The translations under genes were made by a program, and so were the position numbers. Shown here in pieces: positions 17,694-25,716 of a stretch of DNA of 64,000 nt (the stretch's first letter is position 1; each line of letters starts with the position of its first letter). The notes beneath the pieces are model-generated. The model ran no database searches and was not told the DNA's origin. It saw only the letters and a program-made list of their open reading frames with translations. Source of the DNA: JALZAI01 sp038207565 (GTDB taxonomy: Bacteria; Actinomycetota; Actinomycetes; Mycobacteriales; Jatrophihabitantaceae). The stretch lies in the NCBI GenBank assembly GCA_038207565.1, contig JBBQZQ010000010.1:1-64000 (forward strand). Reading direction: 5' to 3'.

Positions 17694-20153
17694 TCACCTG
17701 GCGATCGCCGATTGTTCGACGAGGTGGCGGACCTCGGCGGCGGCGGCGAGATCGAGGGCGGCCTCTGCAAGCGAAGCACAGTGAGCCAGATCGAGTTCGC
17801 GCACCCGGGCCTTGACCCCGGGCACGGACCGCGGGGACACGCTCAGTTCGCGGACGCCGAGACCGAGAAGTACCGGAATGGCAGCCTCGTCCGCGGCGGC
17901 CTCTCCGCATACCGCCACCGGGAATCGGCCGGCCGCGGCGCGGCAGACGTGGCGAATGAGGCTGAGCACACCGGGATCCAGCGGATCGGACAGAGCCGCG
18001 ACCGCCGCGTTTCCGCGCTCCGCCGCGAGCGTGTACTGAGTCAGGTCGTTCGTCCCGATGCTGATGAAGTCGAGATAAGGCAGGAAAGTTTCGATCTTCA
18101 GCGCGGCGGCAGGCACTTCGACCATCATGCCGACACGCAGCCCGTCGGGTAGCCCGGCGGGGCCGGCGGCTTCCTCGAGCACGCACCGGGCTTCGCGGAT
18201 TTCGGCGACGGTTGCGACCATCGGGAACATCACGCTGGTGGGCGCTTGTCTGGCCACCCCGCAAACGGCCTCGAGTTGCTCGCGCAGCAGGTCGCGCCAT
18301 TGGAGCGACAGCCGGATGCCCCGCTGCCCCAGGAACGGGTTCACCTCGGCGGGCATCGGCAGATAACTGAGCGGCTTGTCACCGCCGACGTCGAGGGTGC
18401 GCAGGGTGATCCGCCGACCGGGCAGCGCGTCGGCGATGGCGAGGTACTCCGCGAGCTGCTCCCTGGCGTCAGGAGCCTGGTCGCGATTGAGGAACAGGAA
18501 CTCGGTACGGACCAATCCTGCGCTGTCCGCACCCTCTGCGGCCGCCGCCCGAGCGTCGGCGGACAAGCCGAGGTTGGCGGCGACCTCGATGCGGGTCCCG
18601 TCGGCAGTGCGGGCAGGCTCGCCGGCAGCAGCGCGGTGCTTGATCTGTTGGTCGGCCAGTTGCGTGGCCCGCTGCCGGAAGTGCCCCAGCGTCTCGGGCG
18701 TTGGGTCGACGACGAGCGCGCCGGTAGCACCGTCGATGACGATGACGGTTCCCTCGGTCAACCCGAGCACGCCGGACCCTGCCGCGACGATGGCAGGGAT
18801 GCCCCGGGAGCGAGCGAGGATGGCGGCGTGCGAGCTCGGGCTGCCGTAGGCGAGCACGATTCCCTGCACGGCGTCGCCGTCGAGTTCGGCCGCCTGGCCC
18901 GGCGTGAGTTCCTTGGCCACCAGGATCCCGGGTCCGGTCAACGTGAGCGCCGCAGCGCCGGTGAGCGCCGTGAGCATCTGGGCCCCGACGGCGCGGACGT
19001 CCTCGGCGCGGGCACGCAGGTAGGGGTCGGGCAGTTCGGACCACTGCTTCTCGACGACCGCGAGGGCATCCATCCACGCGGTGACGGCACCGGCTCCGGA
19101 GTTCAGGCGCGCCTTGACGTCGGCCAGCACCTCCTCGTCGCCGACCAACATGAGATGAGCGTCGAAGATCCGCGCCTCCTGCGGCCCGACCTCGCGGGCC
19201 ACAGCGCGTAGTCGCTCGATCTCGCGCCGCACCTCGGCCATCGCCTCGACGATCCGCCGCCACTCGGCTGCCGGGCTCGCCGATGGGACACGGTCAGCGG
19301 GTCGGGCGGCGACGGTCAGCATCCGGACTGGGCCGATGCCGATTCCGGGTGAGGCCGGCAGCGGCCCAGCCGATTGCGCCGGCGCGGGAGTGGGCGGGTC
19401 GTCGAACGGCTCGTCGAAGTTCCGGCCGGCGAGCGCGAGCAGGTGATCGACCGCTTCGGGTGCTTGCCGCCCGGAGGCCAGAATCTGGACCCGGTGGCCG
19501 CCCAGGGCGGCCAGGGTGGCGACGCGGCTCAGGCTCGCCGCCGGCACCGGTCCGGCGCCGGTGGTCATGTTGCGTAGCCAGACCTGCGCGTCGAGACCGC
19601 GCATCTCACTGACCAGACGCGCTGCCGGGCGGACATGCAGGCCGTGCCGGTTCGCGACGGTGAACACCGCCACCACGTCTGCCTGCTCGTCAATGCTCAG
19701 CGCGGGTGGCGACGTCAGCTCCGCTGCGTTCAGATGGGCGGCCTTGCCCATCAGCGCGTTGTGCGCCTCGGCCGCGACCTCTTTGCGCCCTGCCCCTCCG
19801 GCAGCGGCAACTGCGGCGACGACGAGCCCCTCGACGAGCGGTGCGGCCGAAAGAATGATCCGGTCGCGTACCTCCGGGTCCTCCAGCAGATCGAGGGCAA
19901 GCTCGGCACTGAGCACGGCGCTACCGAGGTCCATCAGCACGACGACGCCCTCGGGGCCGTCCACCTCTTCGATGGCTTCCTTGATGCGCACGGCGTCGGT
20001 GCCGAGGGTGAGCTCGTCCAGTCCGGCCGCCACCGCGATGCTTACGGGGCGGTCGTGGAGCATCTCCGAGGCAAGAACCACCGCCGCCCGGGCCAGCGCT
20101 CGACTGTGCGAGACGATGACGAGGCCGACGAGGGGTGGCGCGCCGGCAGTCAT
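17694..20153 (-). CDS. dhaM: DhaM-HPr-enzyme I phosphotransferase fusion
   Basis: 819 residues carrying the complete phosphoryl relay for dihydroxyacetone kinase. Residues 1-135: EIIA-Man-like DhaM domain, His16 in LVIVSHSRAL. Residues about 158-245: HPr, His173 in NRHGLHVRPAARL. Residues about 265-815: full enzyme I with swivel His442 (GSPSSHAAILARSRG), PEP-site motifs GTNDLTQYTLAAERG and VCGEAAADE. E. coli DhaM (about 472 residues) has only the N-terminal half of enzyme I; here the PEP-binding domain is also present, so one protein could pass phosphate from PEP to DhaL-bound ADP. Start overlaps the dhaL stop by four bases. Last gene of the aqp-dhaKLM operon. Confidence 0.95.
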   Translation of the reverse strand: MTAGAPPLVGLVIVSHSRALARAAVVLASEMLHDRPVSIAVAAGLDELTLGTDAVRIKEAIEEVDGPEGVVVLMDLGSAVLSAELALDLLEDPEVRDRIILSAAPLVEGLVVAAVAAAGGAGRKEVAAEAHNALMGKAAHLNAAELTSPPALSIDEQADVVAVFTVANRHGLHVRPAARLVSEMRGLDAQVWLRNMTTGAGPVPAASLSRVATLAALGGHRVQILASGRQAPEAVDHLLALAGRNFDEPFDDPPTPAPAQSAGPLPASPGIGIGPVRMLTVAARPADRVPSASPAAEWRRIVEAMAEVRREIERLRAVAREVGPQEARIFDAHLMLVGDEEVLADVKARLNSGAGAVTAWMDALAVVEKQWSELPDPYLRARAEDVRAVGAQMLTALTGAAALTLTGPGILVAKELTPGQAAELDGDAVQGIVLAYGSPSSHAAILARSRGIPAIVAAGSGVLGLTEGTVIVIDGATGALVVDPTPETLGHFRQRATQLADQQIKHRAAAGEPARTADGTRIEVAANLGLSADARAAAAEGADSAGLVRTEFLFLNRDQAPDAREQLAEYLAIADALPGRRITLRTLDVGGDKPLSYLPMPAEVNPFLGQRGIRLSLQWRDLLREQLEAVCGVARQAPTSVMFPMVATVAEIREARCVLEEAAGPAGLPDGLRVGMMVEVPAAALKIETFLPYLDFISIGTNDLTQYTLAAERGNAAVAALSDPLDPGVLSLIRHVCRAAAGRFPVAVCGEAAADEAAIPVLLGLGVRELSVSPRSVPGVKARVRELDLAHCASLAEAALDLAAAAEVRHLVEQSAIAR

Positions 20154-20785
20154 AGCGGTGCTCGAATCGCCGCCGCCATCAGCAGCGCGACGGTGGTGGC
20201 GCCGGGGTCCTGGTGCCCGACGCTGCGCTCGCCCAGATAGCTCGCTCTGCCCTTGCGGGCGAGCATGGGCGTGGTCGCGTCACGGCCGTTCTCGGCCGCC
20301 ACCAGTGCCAGCTTCAGGGCGTCGGCCTTGTCCACCCCGGCCGAGGCGGCGTTCTCCAGCGCGTCCACCGCCGGCGCCAGCGCGTCGTACATGGTCTTGT
20401 CCCCTGGTTCGGCCTTGCCCCGGGCGACGACACCGTCCAGACCTGCCCGCAACGCGGTCGCGAGCTGGGCCAGCGAGACCTCCGGGGTGTCGCCAAGGGC
20501 CGCGCCGATCCTGAGGAACATGGTGCCGAACAGCGGACCGCTGGCGCCGCCGACGGTCGAGACCACGGTCATGCCGACCTTGGTGAATAGCGCCGACGCC
20601 GACGCGAGATGGGTGTCGTCGAGCGCCGCGACCGCGGCCCGCATCCCGCGGTCCATGTTCGCCCCGTGGTCGCCGTCGCCGATGGCCGCGTCAAGGTCGG
20701 TCAGGCTCACCTTGTTCTCGGCCACGAGCCCGGCGAAAGCCCGAACCCACTGGTCCAGGCCCGCCGTCGAGACCATGTCGTTCAT
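20150..20785 (-). CDS. dhaL: Dihydroxyacetone kinase, ADP-binding subunit DhaL
   Basis: About 211 residues, all-helical ADP/Mg-binding subunit that phosphorylates dihydroxyacetone bound to DhaK. The Mg-coordinating aspartates are in LDAAIGDGDHGANMDRGM, and VGMTVVSTVGGASGPLFGTM forms the nucleotide pocket; KTMYDALAPAVDAL follows. ATG 20785 has GGGGCAG upstream; the ATG four codons on (MVSTAGLDQW) is an alternative. It lies three bases after dhaK. Confidence 0.94.
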   Translation of the reverse strand: MNDMVSTAGLDQWVRAFAGLVAENKVSLTDLDAAIGDGDHGANMDRGMRAAVAALDDTHLASASALFTKVGMTVVSTVGGASGPLFGTMFLRIGAALGDTPEVSLAQLATALRAGLDGVVARGKAEPGDKTMYDALAPAVDALENAASAGVDKADALKLALVAAENGRDATTPMLARKGRASYLGERSVGHQDPGATTVALLMAAAIRAPL

Positions 20786-20788
20786 GTA

Positions 20789-21790
20789 TCAGCTGCCCCA
20801 TCGCAATGCTGCAGTGCGGACCGGAGCATCCCAAAGCGAGAGCATCTCGTCGTCGACCCTGAGCAGCGTGACCGACGTTCCGGCCATGTCAAGCGAGGTG
20901 ATGTAGGAGCCCACCAAGGAGCGGGCGACCTGGAGGCCGTGACCGGTGAGAATCCGGTTCACCTCGTTGAACATGACGTAGAGCTCGATCAGCGGCGTGC
21001 CACCCAGCCCGTTGACGAACGCGATCACCTTGTCGCCATTGGTGAATGGCAGATCGGCCAGCACCGGCTCGACCAACATCTCGGCGACCTCGCGCGCGGG
21101 AGCCACCGGTATGCGTTCCCGTCCAGGCTCGCCGTGGATGCCGACGCCCAGCTCCATCTCGTCCTCGCCGATCTCGAAGGTCGGCTTGCCGGCGGCCGGG
21201 ACGGTGCACGACGTGAGAGCCAGCCCCATGCTCCGGCCGTTGGCGTTGACCTCACGCGCGACATTGGCCACCTGCTCCAACGTGCGGCCCTGCTCGGCCG
21301 CGGCGCCAGCGATCTTCTCCAGCAGGACGGTCACTCCGACGCCGCGCCTGCCCGCCGTCCAGGTGCTGTCCTGCACGGCCACGTCGTCGTCGGTGATCAC
21401 CGAGACGACCTGCGAGCCGCTCTCGGCTGCGGCCATCTCGGCCGCCATCTCGAAGTTCATGACATCGCCGGTGTAGTTCTTCACCACGTGCAGCACGCCG
21501 GCACCGCCGTCGACGAGCTTGGTCGCGGCCAGCATCTGGTCGGGCACCGGCGAGGTGAAGACCTCGCCCGCGCAGGCCGCGTCCAGCATGCCCAGCCCGA
21601 CGAATCCGCCGTGGAGGGGTTCGTGCCCGGAGCCGCCGCCCGAGATGATCCCGACCTTGCCGGGGCGCGGCGCGTCGGCCCGATAGATGATCTTGTGTTG
21701 ATGGTCGACGTTGAGGTCCGGGTGGGCGGCCTCGATCCCGAGTAAGGCGTCGGCGACCACGTCCTGTGGGTCGTTGATGAGCTTCTTCAT
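20789..21790 (-). CDS. dhaK: Dihydroxyacetone kinase, substrate-binding subunit DhaK
   Basis: 333 residues. DhaK binds dihydroxyacetone covalently as a hemiaminal through a His: here His219 in ELGVGIHGEPG. ISGGGSGHEPLHGGFVG (residues 49-65) and VVKNYTGDVMNFEMA are the family signatures. ATG 21790 has TAGGAG about ten bases upstream. The product of DhaKLM is dihydroxyacetone phosphate, which feeds glycolysis. It lies between the aquaporin gene (34-bp gap) and dhaL. Confidence 0.95.
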   Translation of the reverse strand: MKKLINDPQDVVADALLGIEAAHPDLNVDHQHKIIYRADAPRPGKVGIISGGGSGHEPLHGGFVGLGMLDAACAGEVFTSPVPDQMLAATKLVDGGAGVLHVVKNYTGDVMNFEMAAEMAAAESGSQVVSVITDDDVAVQDSTWTAGRRGVGVTVLLEKIAGAAAEQGRTLEQVANVAREVNANGRSMGLALTSCTVPAAGKPTFEIGEDEMELGVGIHGEPGRERIPVAPAREVAEMLVEPVLADLPFTNGDKVIAFVNGLGGTPLIELYVMFNEVNRILTGHGLQVARSLVGSYITSLDMAGTSVTLLRVDDEMLSLWDAPVRTAALRWGS

Positions 21791-21824
21791 GCTGATCGTC
21801 TCCTAGTTGGATCGATTGTGCCGC

Positions 21825-22616
21825 TCAGGCGTTGACGCTGCGTTCCGCCGCGGGTTCGAGGTCTGGGTCTGCGAGGTCGATGCCCTCCGAGGACGTTGCC
21901 ACCTTGTCGGCCGGGGTGCGGGCGAGCACGCCGTACACGAGCGCAGCGGCGATACCGGCGAGCAGTTCGGCGATCAGATACACCGGAATCTGGCTCCACT
22001 TGACCTCGCCGCCGGCGAGCTGCTGGACGAACATCGGACCGAACGTACGGGCTGGGTTGATCGACGCCCCGGTGGCGGGAGCGACCGGGATGATGACCGC
22101 GAAGACGACCAAGCCGATCGCCACGCCGGCAAATCCCGCAGCGGCCTTGCGGTGAATGACCCCAAAGACGGTGAACACCAGGATGAAGGTGCCGACGAAC
22201 TCGGCGGTGAAGGCCTGCGTCCAGCTGATGTTGTTGTAGGCGGCGACGCCGAGTCCGACATCGCTGGCCTTCGTGCCCAGCACGCCGAGGATGGCCGTGG
22301 CGCCGATCACCGCACCGACCGCCTGCGCGGCGAGGTAACCGGGCACCTGCCGCCACGGGAACTTGCCCGAAACGGCCAGCCCGAGCGTCACAGCGGGATT
22401 GATGTGGTTCCCGCCGATGTGACCCAACGCGTACACGGTGGCCACGACGACCGTGCCGAACGCGAGCGAGATCATGCCCAGATCAGCCATCGTGAACGGC
22501 GCGTTCCCGTTCACGATGAGAGTGGCCGGCACTGCCCCGACGCCGATGAAGACCAGAAACGCGGTCCCAATGGCCTCGGCGGTCAACCGCTGGATCAGCG
22601 AAGTCTCATCCAACAT
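21825..22616 (-). CDS. MIP-family channel (aquaporin/glycerol facilitator) of the dha operon
   Basis: About 263 residues, six membrane helices and two half-helices with NPA motifs: GGNHINPAVTLG and GASINPARTFGP. In GlpF glycerol channels the second box reads NPARD; here it is NPART, closer to water-type aquaporins, so the selectivity is uncertain even though the operon suggests glycerol or dihydroxyacetone uptake. I start at ATG 22616 (MLDETSLIQRL) with GGAGGCGGAG just upstream; the open frame extends further but across the operator. First gene of the dha operon. Confidence 0.88.
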   Translation of the reverse strand: MLDETSLIQRLTAEAIGTAFLVFIGVGAVPATLIVNGNAPFTMADLGMISLAFGTVVVATVYALGHIGGNHINPAVTLGLAVSGKFPWRQVPGYLAAQAVGAVIGATAILGVLGTKASDVGLGVAAYNNISWTQAFTAEFVGTFILVFTVFGVIHRKAAAGFAGVAIGLVVFAVIIPVAPATGASINPARTFGPMFVQQLAGGEVKWSQIPVYLIAELLAGIAAALVYGVLARTPADKVATSSEGIDLADPDLEPAAERSVNA

Positions 22617-22650
22617 GATCTCCGCCTCCAATCCTGTAGTCTCGAAAGTC

Positions 22651-22667
22651 ATTCGATAATGTCGAAT
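22651..22667. promoter_or_regulatory. Palindromic operator between the aquaporin and IclR genes
   Basis: ATTCGA-TAATG-TCGAAT, 6-bp arms around five bases, lies in the 149-bp divergent gap between the dha operon and the IclR-type regulator. CTCGAAAG about ten bases to its left (22641) resembles a half site. The location and symmetry fit an IclR/GylR operator; binding is inferred. Confidence 0.55.
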
Positions 22668-22765
22668 CCCAGACGGAACATACGCGCATGGTTCACTATG
22701 ATGCAAGACACATTCAAAAACTGTTCGCACCGCGGACCGCAACCGAAGCGCTAGGAGGAGGGGCT

Positions 22766-23524
22766 GTGATCCAGTCGGTCGACCGGGCGATCCGGGTGTT
22801 GGTAGCACTGCAGGGGGCGCGGCGGATGACACTGTCCGAACTGGCCGGCCGCCTGGACCTGCCCTCGTCCACGGTGCACGGGATCGTGCGCACACTGGTG
22901 GGCCACGGCATGGTGACCCAAGAGCACGGCTCTGGCCGCTACCAGCTCGGCCCCGCCGTGCTTCGGCTCGGCAACGTCTACCTGGACACGCTCGAGCTGC
23001 GGTCCAAGGCGATCCCATGGGCCGAGGATCTCGCCCGCCGCACCGGCTGCGCCGTGCGCACCGGGGTGCTGCTGCTCGACGACGTCGTGATCATCCACCA
23101 CGAACCCAGACCTGACGGCAGCCGCCAGATGCCCGAGGTCGGCATCGTCATCCCCGCCCACGCCAGCGCCCTCGGCAAAGCCATTCTCGCATTCGACGAC
23201 GACGCAGCTTCCCGCATGCTCACAGATTCCCCGCTACGCAGCATGACCGGCGAGACCATCGTTTCTTCCGCCGACCTCAAGCAACAGCTGGCTGACGTCG
23301 CCTCCACGGGTCTCGCCAGTGAACAGGACGAGGCGGTGCTCGGCGAATGCGCCCTCGCGGGACCGGTCTTCGACTCCTCCGGCGCGCCGGTGGGTGCCAT
23401 CGGCCTAGTCGTGCCCTCGGCTAACTGGCCGGCCGACCCCGCTACCTGTGGCGCCGTGCGAGATGCCGCCCGCGCCATCTCACGAGAGCTCGGCGCGACG
23501 TCCTGGCCGCCCAATCGCAATTAG
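22766..23524 (+). CDS. IclR/GylR-family regulator
   Basis: 252 residues from GTG 22766, behind the strong site AGGAGGAGGGGC. N-terminal winged helix (MTLSELAGRLDLPSSTVHGI, VRTLVGHGMVT) and C-terminal effector domain (VIPAHASALGKAILAF ... DEAVLGECALAGPVFD) are both complete. It is divergent from the aquaporin-dhaKLM operon. By analogy with GylR, which governs glycerol use in Streptomyces, it probably controls that operon in response to glycerol or a phosphorylated derivative. Confidence 0.9.
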   Translation: MIQSVDRAIRVLVALQGARRMTLSELAGRLDLPSSTVHGIVRTLVGHGMVTQEHGSGRYQLGPAVLRLGNVYLDTLELRSKAIPWAEDLARRTGCAVRTGVLLLDDVVIIHHEPRPDGSRQMPEVGIVIPAHASALGKAILAFDDDAASRMLTDSPLRSMTGETIVSSADLKQQLADVASTGLASEQDEAVLGECALAGPVFDSSGAPVGAIGLVVPSANWPADPATCGAVRDAARAISRELGATSWPPNRN

Positions 23525-23699
23525 TGTCCGAGGTCGCGGCGGCACGCTGAGCCTGCGACACCGGCGACCTGGCCGCGACCAGTGCCGCGCACTGGACGAG
23601 TAATTCCAAGGGGCGATCTTGGGCGCGTCGGCCTGAAGTGATGGCGCTGCCGTCAGCCATGGCCTCTTCATCCCTGCGCCAGCCCGTCACGGTGCGGAC

Positions 23700-24060
23700 G
23701 GGCAACGACGTTTTCGGACCGGCAGGGCAAGCCGTAAGAGCGCCGACAGCAGTCCACCTCAGGCAACTTCCTCGCCAGGCCGGCCGCGGGGATGAGCGCG
23801 GTGGCGGCCTCCACCAGCTCGGCCAGTTCTGGGACGCCAGGGCTGTCTGCCGGGATGTACTTGAGCGCGGCAGCAACCTTTCGTTCGGTGCCTATGGCCT
23901 GCTGGCACTCGGGGCTGCAGTACTGGTTCGGACGTCCGCCCACTCCGATGACGCGACGGAACTCCTGACAACACGCGGGACGGGCGCAGTAGTCGGGTCG
24001 TCGGCAACACCGGCGGCCTTGGTCTTGGCACGACCATAGTGGGTCCCGCCCGGAACGGGA
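23700..24060 (-). pseudogene. Degenerate small Cys-rich (zinc-binding) protein gene
   Basis: On the minus strand one frame reads GRAKTKAAGVADDP (about 24040-23990), then the sense continues in another frame as DYCARPACCQEFRRVIGVGG and RPNQYCSPECQQAIG, followed by VPELAELVEAATALIPAAG. The paired Cys motifs look like a treble-clef or zinc-ribbon of small actinobacterial/mobile-element proteins. The shift in the middle suggests decay. I do not recognise a named family. The remaining sequence between 23525 and 24293 shows no other gene. Confidence 0.35.
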
Positions 24061-24087
24061 CTCGACTGCGAAGCACACAGGGCTACA

Positions 24088-24104
24088 GCAGCGATGGTGC
24101 CGAC
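24088..24104. repeat. Possible third short copy of the Flp-gene repeat
   Basis: The 17-mer GCAGCGATGGTGCCGAC is identical to part of the repeats at 15411-15489 and 16928-17006, in the same orientation. CGACTGCGAA also occurs just to its left (24063-24072), as it does before copy 1 (15406-15415). The spacing differs by eight bases. It lies near the right end of the inserted block. Confidence 0.4.
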
Positions 24105-24293
24105 TTCGTGACCTGCTCCTGCGTGAGACACCGAGCCCGAAGCGCATCAGGAGGACGTTCCTACGTCCCGCACCAACACGCAGACGTCTTCTATGCCGCG
24201 CTCTGCGCGAGACGGTCGGTGATTGAGCCGAATCCGGGTCCGCGATGGCCGTCTCGAAACGGCGTCATCTCCCTCAGGCCGGCGCTGCGTCGG

Positions 24294-24680
24294 TCAGATG
24301 CTGACGATGTCGGCGACCGGCTCGTCGTGCAGACGATGGTCGGTCGTCACCAGCAGACAACCAAGCTGGGCGGCAAGTTCGATATAGAGCGCATCGGCAA
24401 GACGCAGCCGATGACGTCGGGCCCACGCGCCTAGAAGAAGGTCATCCACCCCGTGCCGAGTGATGGGCGCAGCTGCCAGCGCGGTTAGCTTCGTCTCGAC
24501 ATCGCGCGCTTCAAGATCGTTGGCTCGATGCAGTCGACCCAGGGCGGACAGCACTTCGGCGTCGACGTGGGCGGGGGCGTGGAGGCCTGTTCCAGCTAGA
24601 CGCTTGCCGACTGCCTGACCGAGGTCGTTTGCGAGCAGGAGATCGACGAGCGCCGACGCATCGGCGACGACCTCAGCCAT
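24294..24680 (-). CDS. vapC: VapC-family PIN-domain toxin
   Basis: 128 residues from ATG 24680 (MAEVVADASALVDLLL). The four PIN acidic positions are present: Asp in VADASALVD, Glu in HVDAEVLSAL, Asp in RLADALYIELA and Asp in VTTDHRLHDE. VapC toxins are Mg-dependent ribonucleases that usually cut tRNA or rRNA. Its start overlaps the end of the antitoxin gene by eight bases. Unlike the VapC at 17.1 kb it is intact. It sits at the right end of the inserted block, just before tadC. Confidence 0.88.
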   Translation of the reverse strand: MAEVVADASALVDLLLANDLGQAVGKRLAGTGLHAPAHVDAEVLSALGRLHRANDLEARDVETKLTALAAAPITRHGVDDLLLGAWARRHRLRLADALYIELAAQLGCLLVTTDHRLHDEPVADIVSI

Positions 24681-24906
24681 GCCGCGTCGGCGCCTCGTCG
24701 CGGGCTTCGTCGATCGCTTCCAGCGCTCGGTCATGCGTCACCGTGCTGGTCGACACCGGCTGGAGGGTTGAGGACAGCCAAGAGTCGGTCGAGCGGGCAG
24801 CGAGGGTTTGCCGTACCGCCTCTTGGGTGACGGCGGAGAGGTTGAGTCCGGCCTCCTTGGCCCGGGCCGCGAGGTCGTCTGGCAGGTAGACGTTCAACCG
24901 AGTCAT
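24673..24906 (-). CDS. vapB: VapB-type ribbon-helix-helix antitoxin
   Basis: 77 residues from ATG 24906 (MTRLNVYLPDDLAARAKEAG), a CopG-like strand and helices ending in VTQEAVRQTLAAR; the C-terminal tail (THDRALEAIDEARDEA) should wrap the toxin. The frame is open upstream to 24963 but the homology starts here. An AT-rich stretch (TGTGTATATTGTGTGTTATG) directly before the start probably holds the promoter and operator. Confidence 0.82.
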   Translation of the reverse strand: MTRLNVYLPDDLAARAKEAGLNLSAVTQEAVRQTLAARSTDSWLSSTLQPVSTSTVTHDRALEAIDEARDEAPTRHG

Positions 24907-24978
24907 AACACACAATATACACACATGCGTGACCGTGACCACATCCTGGTGCATCGATTGCACGCAGCCGGAGCTCGA

Positions 24979-25716
24979 TCAGTTCAGCGAGGTGAGTACG
25001 CGACCGGCGATACCGACAACGACGGGGACGATGCCCAGGCACACGAAGGAGGGCAGGAAGCAGAGCCCGAGCGGCGCGACCACGAGCACCCCTGCCCGGT
25101 GCGCGCGGGCCTCGGCAGCCGCCCCGGCGTTCGCCCGCACGTCCGCAGCCAACCGTTGGAATGCGTCCGCAAGGCGGATCCCGCTGTCCGCCGAGCGGGT
25201 CGCCGCCGCTGCGACGGGCTCGAGATCCGGATGCCCGGCGGCGAGCGCCCAGGCGTCGGCGGGGTCAGCGCCCAACCGCAGCAGACCACCGACTCGGCCC
25301 AGCAGGGCTGCACTGGCAGGGTCGGCAGCCGGCGCGGCGAGGAGCAACGCCGTCGACAGCGGTTGCCCGCTGTGCAGCGCGGCAGCGACCAGGTCAAGGG
25401 CGAGCGCGAGGTCGACCGGACTACGTCGGCGACGCGGCGAGCGCCCGTGCAGGCCGCCGACGAGCACCCAGGCGCAGCCGCTCGCGCCCAAGGCGAAGAG
25501 CCCGCCGGACGCCGGCCCGAGAGCCACAACGACGCCACCACCTGCGGCGATGGCAGCGAGCACCTGCAGCGTGCGAACCGACGCCGGGCCGCGCGCAGAG
25601 GAGGAGTTCGCGGCAGACGCGGGGCAGGCCCTTCCGAGGTCGGGGGGCCTCGGGTTCGCGGGAGGCCACATTCCCAACCCGAGCGCGAGAATCGCCCACG
25701 CCGCCGCCGAACTCAC
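24979..25716 (-). CDS. TadC-like type II/IV secretion inner-membrane protein
   Basis: About 245 residues (Rv3657c type) from GTG 25716, overlapping the stop of tadB (GTGA), behind GGAGCGGGC. The T2SSF domain is recognisable in DLALALDLVAAALHSGQPL and LEPVAAAATRSADSGIRLAD, with two C-terminal helices (VLVVAPLGLCFLPSFVCLGI). It forms the pilus assembly platform with TadB. In mycobacterial order the TadE and Flp genes follow immediately; here the vapBC pair and the 9.4-kb block intervene. Confidence 0.85.
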   Translation of the reverse strand: MSSAAAWAILALGLGMWPPANPRPPDLGRACPASAANSSSARGPASVRTLQVLAAIAAGGGVVVALGPASGGLFALGASGCAWVLVGGLHGRSPRRRRSPVDLALALDLVAAALHSGQPLSTALLLAAPAADPASAALLGRVGGLLRLGADPADAWALAAGHPDLEPVAAAATRSADSGIRLADAFQRLAADVRANAGAAAEARAHRAGVLVVAPLGLCFLPSFVCLGIVPVVVGIAGRVLTSLN

